Positions 1-7,131 of a stretch of 22,935 nt of DNA are shown here, in pieces. The position numbers and the translations under genes were made by a program. The stretch covers positions 1 to 22,935 of the IMG/VR virus record IMGVR_UViG_3300042691_021444; one strand, written 5' to 3'. The notes under the pieces were generated by a model. The model searched no databases, was not told the DNA's origin, and worked only from the letters and a program-made list of their open reading frames with translations. Each line of letters starts with the position of its first letter. Position 1 is the stretch's first letter. The stretch comes from a virus.

Positions 1-344
1 TCAAAAAAGAAGGTATTGAAGTAAACGCTGATGAGTTTATGGAAAGATGTGGACTTGGTGAAATGAATGAAAAGTGGAGTGCATCTTATAAACGTTCTAT
101 TGATTGTAATAATCCAAAAGGATTTTCTCAAAAAGCACATTGTCAAGGTAGAAAGAAGCATGAGGTAATTGAAGAAGCAATAGAATTATTCTTAGAAAAG
201 AATTGTCCAACGGATCCTGATAAATGGTCAGCATCTAAAGCAGCAGCAAAAAGAAAGTTTGATGTATATCCTTCAGCTTACGCAAATGGCTGGGCTGCAA
301 AAAATTACAAATCAAAAGGTGGTGGTTGGAAAACCTGTAAGTAA
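1..344 (+). CDS. Partial phage protein with SIDCNNPKGFSQ motif and C-terminal YPSAYAN domain (5' end outside window)
   Basis: The reading frame is open to the left edge (first full codon at 3), so the gene is probably truncated by the window; the ATG at 39 is the first Met visible but need not be the start. Counting from that Met, residues 20-40 hold a Cys/Gly-rich motif, IDCNNPKGFSQKAHCQGRKK, which I know as a recurrent element of phage structural-region proteins. Residues 60-98 (KWSASKAAAKRKFDVYPSAY, then a GGGW ending) resemble the small DUF5872-type domain of phage and giant-virus proteins. The words EKWSAS and DKWSAS begin both halves. It ends in TAATG, sharing one base with the next gene, so the two are likely translationally coupled. 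The biochemical function is unknown; the domain name is from memory and unverified. Confidence 0.7.
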   Translation, partial: KKEGIEVNADEFMERCGLGEMNEKWSASYKRSIDCNNPKGFSQKAHCQGRKKHEVIEEAIELFLEKNCPTDPDKWSASKAAAKRKFDVYPSAYANGWAAKNYKSKGGGWKTCK

Positions 345-892
345 TGATTAAATTAAAATCACTTTTAAAAGAAGATATTACTACCACTATTCTAATTAAT
401 ATAGCGGTAACAGCGGCTATTTGGGCTATCAAACAAGCTATATTATCTTTTAGAGAAGGTTCTGTAAAAGAAAAAGAAGTTGGTAAAGCATATCTTAAAT
501 GGTTGGATAGATTGGATAAGAGTGATAAGTTTAATAAATTTGTTTATTACACTTTAAAAAATGATAATAAATTAAAATCACTACAATCAAAAACAAAAGA
601 TGGTAAATTTGATTTTGAAAGATTTACTTATGAAAAATCTTTAGTTAAAAAATGGTTGACAAGTAAACCGGCTGAAGATGAATTAGAAAAAGTATTTAAA
701 GAATTATACCCTGATAAAGATAAAACTTCTAGAGATATACCGGGTGATACAAAATTAGAACTTACATATTCTCAATGGAAATTGAATACGTTAAATAAAG
801 CTATTAAAGAATTTACTGATGTTTTAAATAGTGGACAAGTTAAAGGTTTCATAAATAAATACGCTGAAAAACAAGGTTTAGAAAAGATATGA
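344..892 (+). CDS. Hypothetical protein with capsid-targeting-like N-terminus and one hydrophobic segment
   Basis: This is a 182-residue protein I cannot assign to a family. The first ten residues, MIKLKSLLKE, look like the T4 capsid-targeting peptide pattern (MK....(F/L)(I/L)xE), with L-K-E fitting the L/I-x-E site cut by the T4 prohead protease; this likeness is my inference. Residues about 11-33 are hydrophobic (ITTTILINIAVTAAIWAIK) and could form a single membrane-crossing or buried helix. The remainder is Lys/Glu-rich, probably helical and soluble. It begins in the stop codon of the upstream gene (TAATG) and its end overlaps the next gene by four bases (ATGA), so the three form one translationally coupled unit. 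It could be an internal head protein or a small membrane-associated protein. Confidence 0.65.
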   Translation: MIKLKSLLKEDITTTILINIAVTAAIWAIKQAILSFREGSVKEKEVGKAYLKWLDRLDKSDKFNKFVYYTLKNDNKLKSLQSKTKDGKFDFERFTYEKSLVKKWLTSKPAEDELEKVFKELYPDKDKTSRDIPGDTKLELTYSQWKLNTLNKAIKEFTDVLNSGQVKGFINKYAEKQGLEKI

Positions 893-1701
893 TAAACGAA
901 TGTATCATTGTATCTAAAGAAGTTGGTGATAAGTTTATCCTTGCTAAAAATAGAGATAGAGCTTATAATCCTGAACTTGAAATTGTACACACTATTATAG
1001 ATGGTGTAGAAGTTGCATATCTACATGATATTATTACTGATTGGAGCGAAGGATTAAATGAACATGGTATTGGTGTTGTAAATTCTGCATTATTAGTTGG
1101 ACATGATGAAGCAGAGCATAAGATTGTAAAGAAAGGTGGTAAGCCTGGACCGGATGGTGATAAAATGAGAAACATTATCAAGCAGCCTACGCTTATGAAA
1201 GCAGTTAGGGCTGCATTATCTTACAAAGGTAAAAGTGGATTATCTTTAAAAGGTCATACATTTGTATCATCACCAAAACATATGGTTAGTATTGAAACTA
1301 CATCAAAACATAAGCCCGATGTTAAACTTCAAAACTCCGAATCTCCAATTGTTCGTACAAATCACGGACATATGTTTACCGATGCAGGATATACACATGG
1401 AGAAAAATATCTTAGTTCTAAAATGAGAAAAATATCAGCTGAAAAATCAGTTGATAAAGTTGAGGATTGGAAAGAAATAGCAGCAGCTATGAGAAAAGAA
1501 TTCTTTCCAAAAAGACCACAACTTAATATGAAAAGAGATACAAATGACATGTCAACATCTTCTCAAACTGTAATGAATCTTACTGATAAAGTGTTAGAAA
1601 TTACATATTTTAAAAATAAAGTAAAAGAATTTAAGGGTATAACTGTAAAATTACCAAAAGATTATCAACCTAAGATTAAAATACAGATAATCGAATTATA
1701 A
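889..1701 (+). CDS. Ntn-hydrolase-like protein (C45/C59/C69-type linear amide hydrolase or acyltransferase fold)
   Basis: This 270-residue protein shows the signature order of cysteine Ntn-hydrolases. Cys5 lies near the N-terminus and would be the nucleophile once the leading MINE residues are removed. KNRDR at 20-24 matches the usual R/K-N-x-D-R loop. DWSEGLNEHGIGVVNSA (51-67) matches the G-x-N-E-x-G-(L/I) segment. VRTNHGH (155-161) carries the Thr-Asn-His of penicillin acyltransferase and bile-salt-hydrolase relatives, and SSKMRK (176-181) fits the S..R element. Known relatives hydrolyse linear amides or transfer acyl groups; the substrate here cannot be read from sequence. No signal peptide is visible. 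Its ATG overlaps the preceding stop (ATGA), and it ends before a 51-base gap with a promoter-like box. It could be a small-molecule amidase or a protein-processing enzyme; homologous proteins seem common in environmental T4-like phages. Confidence 0.75.
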   Translation: MINECIIVSKEVGDKFILAKNRDRAYNPELEIVHTIIDGVEVAYLHDIITDWSEGLNEHGIGVVNSALLVGHDEAEHKIVKKGGKPGPDGDKMRNIIKQPTLMKAVRAALSYKGKSGLSLKGHTFVSSPKHMVSIETTSKHKPDVKLQNSESPIVRTNHGHMFTDAGYTHGEKYLSSKMRKISAEKSVDKVEDWKEIAAAMRKEFFPKRPQLNMKRDTNDMSTSSQTVMNLTDKVLEITYFKNKVKEFKGITVKLPKDYQPKIKIQIIEL

Positions 1702-1721
1702 ACCCACTTTTTTCATTATAC

Positions 1722-1730
1722 ATATTTATA
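1722..1730 (+). promoter_or_regulatory. Putative phage late promoter box (ATATTTATA)
   Basis: ATATTTATA lies 22 bases ahead of the ATG at 1753 in the 51-base gap that separates the Ntn-hydrolase gene from the spike/lysin operon. No TTG/TTTG element is seen at -33. The same word recurs in every longer gap of the window. Confidence 0.55.
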
Positions 1731-1752
1731 GACGTACACAAAATAATAAAGT

Positions 1753-2145
1753 ATGTCAACAGATTTTGAAATTTTCAAAGGAAAGAATCTGAGTTCTCTT
1801 TTTGAGGACATTTATAATAATCAGGTTTCTAAAAAACAAAAAATAAGTTCTCTCATAGAAGAAATGAAGAAAATGGTAAAACATGCAGGTGATGTTGCTA
1901 CAATAGGACCGGTATTGCAAGGATTGATTGATAGTTCAGTAAAGAATGATGACCAATTAGTAAAACTTGCATCAATAGTACAAAAAATTGTAGCAGCAGA
2001 AAAGAAATCAGAAGGACAAGAGGGATTCCTTACAGAATTTGAAAAGAATCAACTCCTAAGAGAGTTGGAAGAAACTAAACAAGAAGTAGAAAGAGTTGAT
2101 GATTTGGAATTTGAATTAGATGAACTAAAAAAATCAATAAAGTAA
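1753..2145 (+). CDS. Conserved small helical phage protein upstream of the spike gene
   Basis: A 130-residue protein that is almost entirely alpha-helical in composition. It starts MSTDFEIFKGKNLSSLFEDI, and residues 60-88 contain a conserved-looking IDSSVKNDDQLVKLASIVQK stretch. Residues about 90-130 form a Glu/Lys-rich heptad-like coiled coil. I recall close relatives beside tail and baseplate genes in marine T4-like phages but know no function. It is the first gene after a promoter-like box and ends one base before the spike gene, so it is co-transcribed with the cell-puncturing module. A role as a tail assembly chaperone or scaffold for the spike or hub is plausible but unproven. The leader AAATAATAAAGT is A-rich and lacks a Shine-Dalgarno sequence. 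Confidence 0.75.
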   Translation: MSTDFEIFKGKNLSSLFEDIYNNQVSKKQKISSLIEEMKKMVKHAGDVATIGPVLQGLIDSSVKNDDQLVKLASIVQKIVAAEKKSEGQEGFLTEFEKNQLLRELEETKQEVERVDDLEFELDELKKSIK

Positions 2146-2146
2146 A

Positions 2147-3391
2147 ATGGGAATTCAAAATTCAATAATATCAAGTAATATTGTAACACAGGGTAATCAA
2201 CAAAGTACACCACAAAATAAAAATGGAGTTGTTTACTCTGTAATTTTAGATGAAACTCACCCAAGAGTAAAAAATTCTAATACACAATATACAACAGAAC
2301 TTATTGGAGCTATTGAATTTAGGTATACTGGTGGTACTTCCGATGGAGATAATGAATTACCAATAGCTTATCCATTTGATAAAAATAACAAAAATCTACC
2401 TGTTAGAAATGAATCGGTAGAAATTATTATTAATGGGTCTGGGCAACCACATTACAGAAGAATAGGTTTAGAGTCTTCACCAAATGTCAGTGCGGACCCA
2501 GAGTATATTAAAAAGAATTATAGTCCAAGAGCTTCATCGGGCATCGAATCAAAAAATGATTCTTATAGAGAAGTTGCAAATACAGGTCAAGCAAAAAGCG
2601 GTCAACAAAATTCAAATAAATACGATGGGTTTGGTAGTTATTTTACCGCACAAACTGGTATTCATAAATTAAAGTTATATGAGGGAGATTATGCTATTGA
2701 AAGCCGTTTTGGGCAATCAATAAGATTTTCTGCATATAATAATGATAAGAATGAATTTTCACCTACAATTATTATAAGAAATAATGAAAATGCAACATCA
2801 AGAAGTAATACGGTTAAACAAAGCACATTAGAAGATATTAACAAAGATGGTAGTACAATTGCACTTACATCTGATAAATATCAAATGGGATTTGTCCCTG
2901 GTACAATTAGTGATAAAGGAACATCTGATTTTGGTAAAAAGCCAGAGTCTTTTGCAAATTATCCAGATAAGTTAATAGGAGACCAGATACTAATAAACTC
3001 GGGAAGAATAATTTTGTCAGCAAAAAATGCTGAAATGATTTTTTATTCAAAAAAGAACTATGGATTTATTTCGGATGGTGCACTTTCAATAGATAATGCT
3101 TTGGGTATTGAAGCTAACGTAGGAGCTGATATTAATGTAACAACTAATGATAGAAATATTAATTTAAATACAAAAAACGGAAAAATTAATTTAGGTAATA
3201 CTCAATTAGAACCATTAGTAAAAGGAAATAAATTAGTTGATTTACTTACTGAATTAATTGATGCTATACTTAAACAACAATATTTAACTCCATCTGGTCC
3301 ATCAAAAATAGGACCAGAAAATTTACCAACTTTTAATAATATAAAATCTAAATTAAAAACTATATTAAGTGAATTAAATTCAACATCGTAA
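2147..3391 (+). CDS. Baseplate central spike, gp5-like OB-fold/beta-helix protein without lysozyme domain
   Basis: A 414-residue protein. Residues about 25-100 resemble the OB-fold of gp5/VgrG spikes (VVYSVILDETHPR, then EFRYTG and AYPFDKNNKNLPVRNESVEI). GDYAIESRFGQSIRFSAY at 180-197 matches the region that precedes the beta-helix in gp5-type proteins of marine T4-like phages. Residues about 275-350 are short alternating strands (ILINSGRIILSAKN, GALSIDN, ININLNTKNGKINLG) as expected for a trimeric beta-helix. T4 gp5 has a lysozyme domain between the OB-fold and the helix; here that position holds only a low-complexity polar linker. The next two genes encode peptidoglycan hydrolases, which may supply the missing activity. 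The gp5-like assignment is from motifs and context; a gpV- or VgrG-like spike is the same functional idea. Confidence 0.75.
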   Translation: MGIQNSIISSNIVTQGNQQSTPQNKNGVVYSVILDETHPRVKNSNTQYTTELIGAIEFRYTGGTSDGDNELPIAYPFDKNNKNLPVRNESVEIIINGSGQPHYRRIGLESSPNVSADPEYIKKNYSPRASSGIESKNDSYREVANTGQAKSGQQNSNKYDGFGSYFTAQTGIHKLKLYEGDYAIESRFGQSIRFSAYNNDKNEFSPTIIIRNNENATSRSNTVKQSTLEDINKDGSTIALTSDKYQMGFVPGTISDKGTSDFGKKPESFANYPDKLIGDQILINSGRIILSAKNAEMIFYSKKNYGFISDGALSIDNALGIEANVGADINVTTNDRNINLNTKNGKINLGNTQLEPLVKGNKLVDLLTELIDAILKQQYLTPSGPSKIGPENLPTFNNIKSKLKTILSELNSTS

Positions 3392-3392
3392 T

Positions 3393-4622
3393 ATGTCTTG
3401 GGAGATTTTTAAACAAAATATTTTAAATGTAGCTAATAATCCAGAAGGTATTCCTGATATTGATACAATAGCAGATTTATATGCTAGAGAATATGATGCA
3501 GCTATAAAAAGAGGTGGAGATTCTGTAAATAATGTTTGTATCAAAAGAGGTAATGTTAGAGCTATGCGAGAATTATTTAGAGCAGCATTGCAAAAGGGTT
3601 TAAATTCAAAAGCTGGTTATGATTTGGTTGGTGAAATGGGACAAGGTGTTTTAGCATATTGGAGTGGAGCCACACTAAATGAATTCCCAATACCAAAAAT
3701 ACCAGCTACAGGCGCTACTCAAAATATTGGGGTCATTAGTAATATTGTAGTTAATCCTGGCAGTTGGCAACCTGTTGTTAATGCTGACCCACCACCACTA
3801 CCAAACGAAGCATTTAAACTTACTCAAGAAGAAATAGAAGCAAAAAAAGAAGAATTAGAAGATGCAAAAAAGCAAGATAATCCAATGGCAGATGATTATG
3901 TTGCTAAAACTCAGTTTGAATTGGATTCGGGTGAAAACTTATCTGTATTAGTTGATGAACCACCACCAAAACCAAGATTTGTAGCAAAAAAAATTCTTAC
4001 ACTTACACCAACGCAATATACACAAACAAATACATTATATGCTAGTGGACCAATAGGGGATAGAATTGTACAAGCAGCAACTGCTGATTTAGGAATTTTA
4101 GAAGGTAAAAATTCAGCTGGTAAATTTATAAACTCTGGTGGTGCAAAAAACCCAAATGGTCAATTACAAGTTGGAGCTTTTGGAAGAATAGATTATATGC
4201 ATCAATTAAATGGATTAAATAATCTTAAACAATTACAAGATACTGGTGATGGGTATTTTTGGTGTGCATCTGCGGTTGGTACCTGGTGGAAAGAGGCAGG
4301 AATTACGGGTTTGGATTTTAGAATACCATGGGTACCTGCTTGGGTTTCTTGGGCACAAAAAAACGGACTTTGGTCAGCAACACCGGTGGTGGGAGCTGCA
4401 ATTATATATAAAGGTGGTGACCATCTTTATTGTCACATTGGTATAGTAAAATCAGTAATAAATGGTGTTGTAACAACAATTGAAGGAAATACAACTGGAG
4501 CTGGATTTAATAGAAATGGATGTACTGTTGCTATAAAGCAACCAAATTTAAAAAGAGTAGCGGGATATGTTATACCACCAGGATCAACATCAGCAGTACC
4601 CACAGAACCACCAACAAAATAA
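3393..4622 (+). CDS. Tail-associated CHAP-domain peptidoglycan hydrolase
   Basis: 409 residues in three parts. Residues 1-130 form a conserved N-terminal domain (YAREYDAAIKRGGD, YDLVGEMGQGVLAYWSGA, FPIPKIPA) that I associate with phage tail proteins. Residues 131-215 are a Pro/Glu-rich linker containing ENLSVLVDEPPPKPRF. Residues about 220-395 are a CHAP amidase/endopeptidase with Cys291 in FWCASAVGTWW, His348 in YCHIGIVKS and the acidic/Asn end IEGNT (363-367), the expected Cys-His-(Glu/Asn) set. CHAP enzymes cut peptidoglycan amide bonds. The gene lies one base after the spike gene and six bases before the M15 peptidase. The linker motif is shared with that next protein, suggesting a common docking site on the spike or hub. 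There is no signal peptide or holin nearby, which favours an entry lysin over a late endolysin. Confidence 0.87.
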   Translation: MSWEIFKQNILNVANNPEGIPDIDTIADLYAREYDAAIKRGGDSVNNVCIKRGNVRAMRELFRAALQKGLNSKAGYDLVGEMGQGVLAYWSGATLNEFPIPKIPATGATQNIGVISNIVVNPGSWQPVVNADPPPLPNEAFKLTQEEIEAKKEELEDAKKQDNPMADDYVAKTQFELDSGENLSVLVDEPPPKPRFVAKKILTLTPTQYTQTNTLYASGPIGDRIVQAATADLGILEGKNSAGKFINSGGAKNPNGQLQVGAFGRIDYMHQLNGLNNLKQLQDTGDGYFWCASAVGTWWKEAGITGLDFRIPWVPAWVSWAQKNGLWSATPVVGAAIIYKGGDHLYCHIGIVKSVINGVVTTIEGNTTGAGFNRNGCTVAIKQPNLKRVAGYVIPPGSTSAVPTEPPTK

Positions 4623-4628
4623 TTTATA

Positions 4629-6179
4629 ATGTCAATAATAGACCCTACTAAAAATACTGGTATAATAGTTGATGATTTTATAACTTATGCACAATCTCAT
4701 TTAACAACAATTAGTGGAATTGTAAATGTTACTGCTATATACCCACCTGGTCCACCGCCCGCTCCTGGTGCAGTTCAATGGCAAGGTTATAACGTAGCAG
4801 GTGCAAGAAGAAGTGAACAATTGGGAACAGCAGAAGACCAAGATACACCGGAAGGAGATGACCCACCTATTGTTGAGAAAAAAGAAGCAGATGAACATGC
4901 TGAAAGAAATGATATGGTTCATATGCCAGATGAAACTTTGATGCCAGAGAATGAGCAATCTGATTTTACACCACAAACAAATTTTGAATTTCCAAGAGAA
5001 GAAAATTTGAGTGTAATGGCTGAAGATCCTGGTGATTTTCCAAAACCAAAATTTAAACCAAAAAAATTTATTGTTGTACAAACAAATCAACATTCTGATG
5101 GAAATATTGGAGCAGGTAATTTAGGACCTCCTCCAAAAATATATGGTAAGGTTGGTGCACAAGCAATGCCGGGTGCTCCTGATTTCAGAGAAAAATATAA
5201 AAATGCATTTATTCCACATGAAGCAATGGTTGGTGTGGCAAAGGGGTCTAGAGATAAGTACAAATACAATGGTACGGGAGGTTGGTATTTATTACATCCA
5301 GAAGCAGCAAGTCAATATTTTAAAATGAAAGACCAGGCCATTAAAGAAAAAATAAGTTGGACTGTAACTTCTGCTTATAGAGATTTTGAACACCAAAAAA
5401 GTTTAGGAAGTGGTTCTACAGTTGCAAAAGCAGGTTCATCACCGCATGGTTGGGGAATGGCTTTGGATTTTTCAGAACTATATGCTCAAGTTAATGGTAG
5501 TGGAAATCCTGCAATTAACAAAGCTGGTAGAGAAAAATCTTCTCTTTACAGATGGTTATCTAATAATGGGCCTAAATATGGTTGGTATAATCCATATAGA
5601 TTAGCTGATGGTGGTGGTGTTGATGAAATGTGGCATTGGGAATATTGGGGACATTATGTTACATATACGGGTAATGATGATGTGCCAGGTGATAATGTGT
5701 TTATAACATATAATATAGATAAAGATTTACCAGCTATGATTGTTTGGGGTGGTATTGATTACGCAACTCCGAATTGGATGGCTACCCAAATTCCACAAAC
5801 ATTAAAAAACTCAAAAAAGATTGTTATAGCACCTTATACTGTACCATTAGAAACTATACAAAACAAATATAAAGGTATAAAAATAGGTTCTGTTTCTGGT
5901 TTCTCAGCCGGAGGTCAGCAGGCTTGGAGACATGCGGGTACTGTACCATTTACAGGTCTCATAGACCCATCTACAACAGCAGAGCATGTAGCTAAAGCAA
6001 AAGTATGGGGTAATGTTGTAATGTTATATAACAACAATAACTGGGGTGGTAAGTATGCTGGTGTTGGTGATAGACAGGTTGAAGCTGCTGTAAAAATGGT
6101 AGGTTCTGCATTAAAAAAAGAAATTGCACACTCAGCAATGCCGGCAGAATTTTTCAGATTATATGGTCATAAGTTATAA
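4629..6179 (+). CDS. Tail-associated VanY-type M15 peptidase fused to a C-terminal alpha/beta-hydrolase-like domain
   Basis: 516 residues. An N-terminal segment with IYPPGPPPAPGAVQWQGY (38-55) is followed by an acidic linker carrying ENLSVMAEDPG...PKPKF (125-142), similar to the linker of the CHAP protein upstream. Residues about 195-347 are an M15/VanY D,D- or L,D-carboxypeptidase-like domain. Its zinc ligands fit SPHGWGMALD (His273, Asp280) and EMWHWEY (Glu333, His336), and TSAYRDFEHQ (247-256) precedes them as usual. Residues about 365-516 look like a compact alpha/beta hydrolase: strand AMIVWGGID, strand KKIVIAP, nucleophile elbow GFSAG (Ser426), strand FTGLIDPS (Asp446), and His501 in KEIAHSAMP. 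The M15 call is firm. The hydrolase call is inferred from the elbow and triad order. Gene order places the protein with the spike and CHAP enzyme as an entry lysin. Confidence 0.88.
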   Translation: MSIIDPTKNTGIIVDDFITYAQSHLTTISGIVNVTAIYPPGPPPAPGAVQWQGYNVAGARRSEQLGTAEDQDTPEGDDPPIVEKKEADEHAERNDMVHMPDETLMPENEQSDFTPQTNFEFPREENLSVMAEDPGDFPKPKFKPKKFIVVQTNQHSDGNIGAGNLGPPPKIYGKVGAQAMPGAPDFREKYKNAFIPHEAMVGVAKGSRDKYKYNGTGGWYLLHPEAASQYFKMKDQAIKEKISWTVTSAYRDFEHQKSLGSGSTVAKAGSSPHGWGMALDFSELYAQVNGSGNPAINKAGREKSSLYRWLSNNGPKYGWYNPYRLADGGGVDEMWHWEYWGHYVTYTGNDDVPGDNVFITYNIDKDLPAMIVWGGIDYATPNWMATQIPQTLKNSKKIVIAPYTVPLETIQNKYKGIKIGSVSGFSAGGQQAWRHAGTVPFTGLIDPSTTAEHVAKAKVWGNVVMLYNNNNWGGKYAGVGDRQVEAAVKMVGSALKKEIAHSAMPAEFFRLYGHKL

Positions 6180-6201
6180 ATCCACAAAATTATCAATCTA
6201 A

Positions 6202-6210
6202 ATATTTATA
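6202..6210 (+). promoter_or_regulatory. Putative phage late promoter box (ATATTTATA)
   Basis: Identical to the box at 1722; it lies 20 bases ahead of the ATG at 6231 and heads the baseplate wedge operon. The 51-base gap shows no other element and no terminator. Confidence 0.55.
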
Positions 6211-6230
6211 AACATAACAAATAAGAAATT

Positions 6231-6698
6231 ATGAATACTGACAAATTATTACAAGCCATTCAAATCTTAGTTAAAGAGGAACTTAAACAACAACTTCCTA
6301 CTCTTATTAAAGAAGCGGTAAGGTCTGAAATGAAGAAAGTATTGGCTGAACAAAAACAACCAAAAAATACTGGATTGAGTATGGCAAAGGCTATTTTAGG
6401 TGATGATGAACCTAAAGTGGCTGAAACAAAAACTTATACTAAAAACCCAATGATTAATCAAATCCTTAACGAAACTAGAGCCGCAGTATCAAACGATGGT
6501 GGTTTTAGAACAATGAGTTTTGGACAAGGTGATATGGGTTCTATTGTAGGTAGAACTGCTATGGCTGAAAAAATGGGTTATGGTGATTTAGCTAGTGGAG
6601 CTCAAAAGACTGGATTGGGAGTTCAAACTGGTGTTGCAGAATTAGATAAAGCTTTTAATAGAGATTATTCAGAGCTTGTTAAAAGATTTAAGAAATAA
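6231..6698 (+). CDS. Conserved helical phage protein preceding gp25
   Basis: A 155-residue protein. Residues 1-45 are strongly helical and amphipathic (LLQAIQILVKEELKQQLPTL, then a run of Lys/Glu), like a short coiled coil. The centre contains NPMINQILNETRAAVSND (81-98), which I recall from proteins next to baseplate genes in environmental T4-like phages. The C-terminal half is Gly-rich (FGQGDMGSIVGRTAMAEKMG) and ends in a basic helix. No enzymatic motif is visible. It is the first gene after a promoter-like box, and its stop overlaps the start of gp25 (TAATG). It occupies a place where T4-like phages often encode small baseplate or assembly proteins such as gp53, but I see no sequence basis for calling it gp53. 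Confidence 0.7.
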   Translation: MNTDKLLQAIQILVKEELKQQLPTLIKEAVRSEMKKVLAEQKQPKNTGLSMAKAILGDDEPKVAETKTYTKNPMINQILNETRAAVSNDGGFRTMSFGQGDMGSIVGRTAMAEKMGYGDLASGAQKTGLGVQTGVAELDKAFNRDYSELVKRFKK

Positions 6699-7120
6699 TG
6701 GCTATAATTTTAGGTCAAAAGTTAGTAAAAGATACAGAAACGTATAATGATTATGCGATAGGAATAACTTTACCTATACAAATTACAAATGTAGCTTTTA
6801 ATCAATCTTTTACAACTAGAGAGCAGGTTCGTTCTAATATTATAAATTTATTAAAAACAAAAAGAGGTGAAAGAATAATGCAACCTGAGTTTGGTATAGG
6901 ATTGGAATCAATTTTATTTGAATCAATAGATGAGGATACTCAAATAAGAATTCAAAGAGAAATTGAAACAACAATTTCTTTATGGCTTCCTTATGTTGTA
7001 ATAGAAGATTTAATTGTTAATATAAGTGATGAATTGAGAGATAGAAATACAATAGATATATCTCTTAGTTTTTCAATTGTTGATAATGCTGAATTAGAAA
7101 CTGTAACCTTTACTATATAA
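6698..7120 (+). CDS. 25: Baseplate wedge protein gp25
   Basis: A 140-residue protein of the gp25/TssE family, close to T4 gp25 (132 residues). The diagnostic motif RGERIMQPEFG sits at 56-66, preceded by the usual REQVRSNIINLLKT helix and followed by a helix with Glu residues and the closing strands (DISLSFSI). In contractile tails gp25 binds sheath and gp6 and forms the inner wedge core that triggers contraction. It overlaps the upstream stop by one base and is followed after 11 bases by gp6, the standard order. Confidence 0.95.
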   Translation: MAIILGQKLVKDTETYNDYAIGITLPIQITNVAFNQSFTTREQVRSNIINLLKTKRGERIMQPEFGIGLESILFESIDEDTQIRIQREIETTISLWLPYVVIEDLIVNISDELRDRNTIDISLSFSIVDNAELETVTFTI

Positions 7121-7131
7121 AAATATTTAAA

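Noticed and set aside
2484-2672. 62-residue + strand frame inside the spike gene
   Set aside because: Out-of-frame shadow without a leader; the overlapping spike frame is continuous and carries the OB-fold and beta-helix features.
4701-5093. 130-residue minus-strand frame inside the M15 peptidase gene
   Set aside because: Its product is a Phe/Trp/Cys-rich string without domain features, typical of the shadow of an AT-rich coding strand; the + frame carries clear linker and domain sequence.
6231-6698. Calling the gene before gp25 the wedge protein gp53
   Set aside because: Position alone suggests it; I see no gp53 motif and the protein is helical and Gly-rich instead.
7123-7131. ATATTTAAA ahead of gp6 as a further promoter box
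   Set aside because: It directly abuts the ATG at 7132, leaving no transcript leader, and the gap is only 11 bases.
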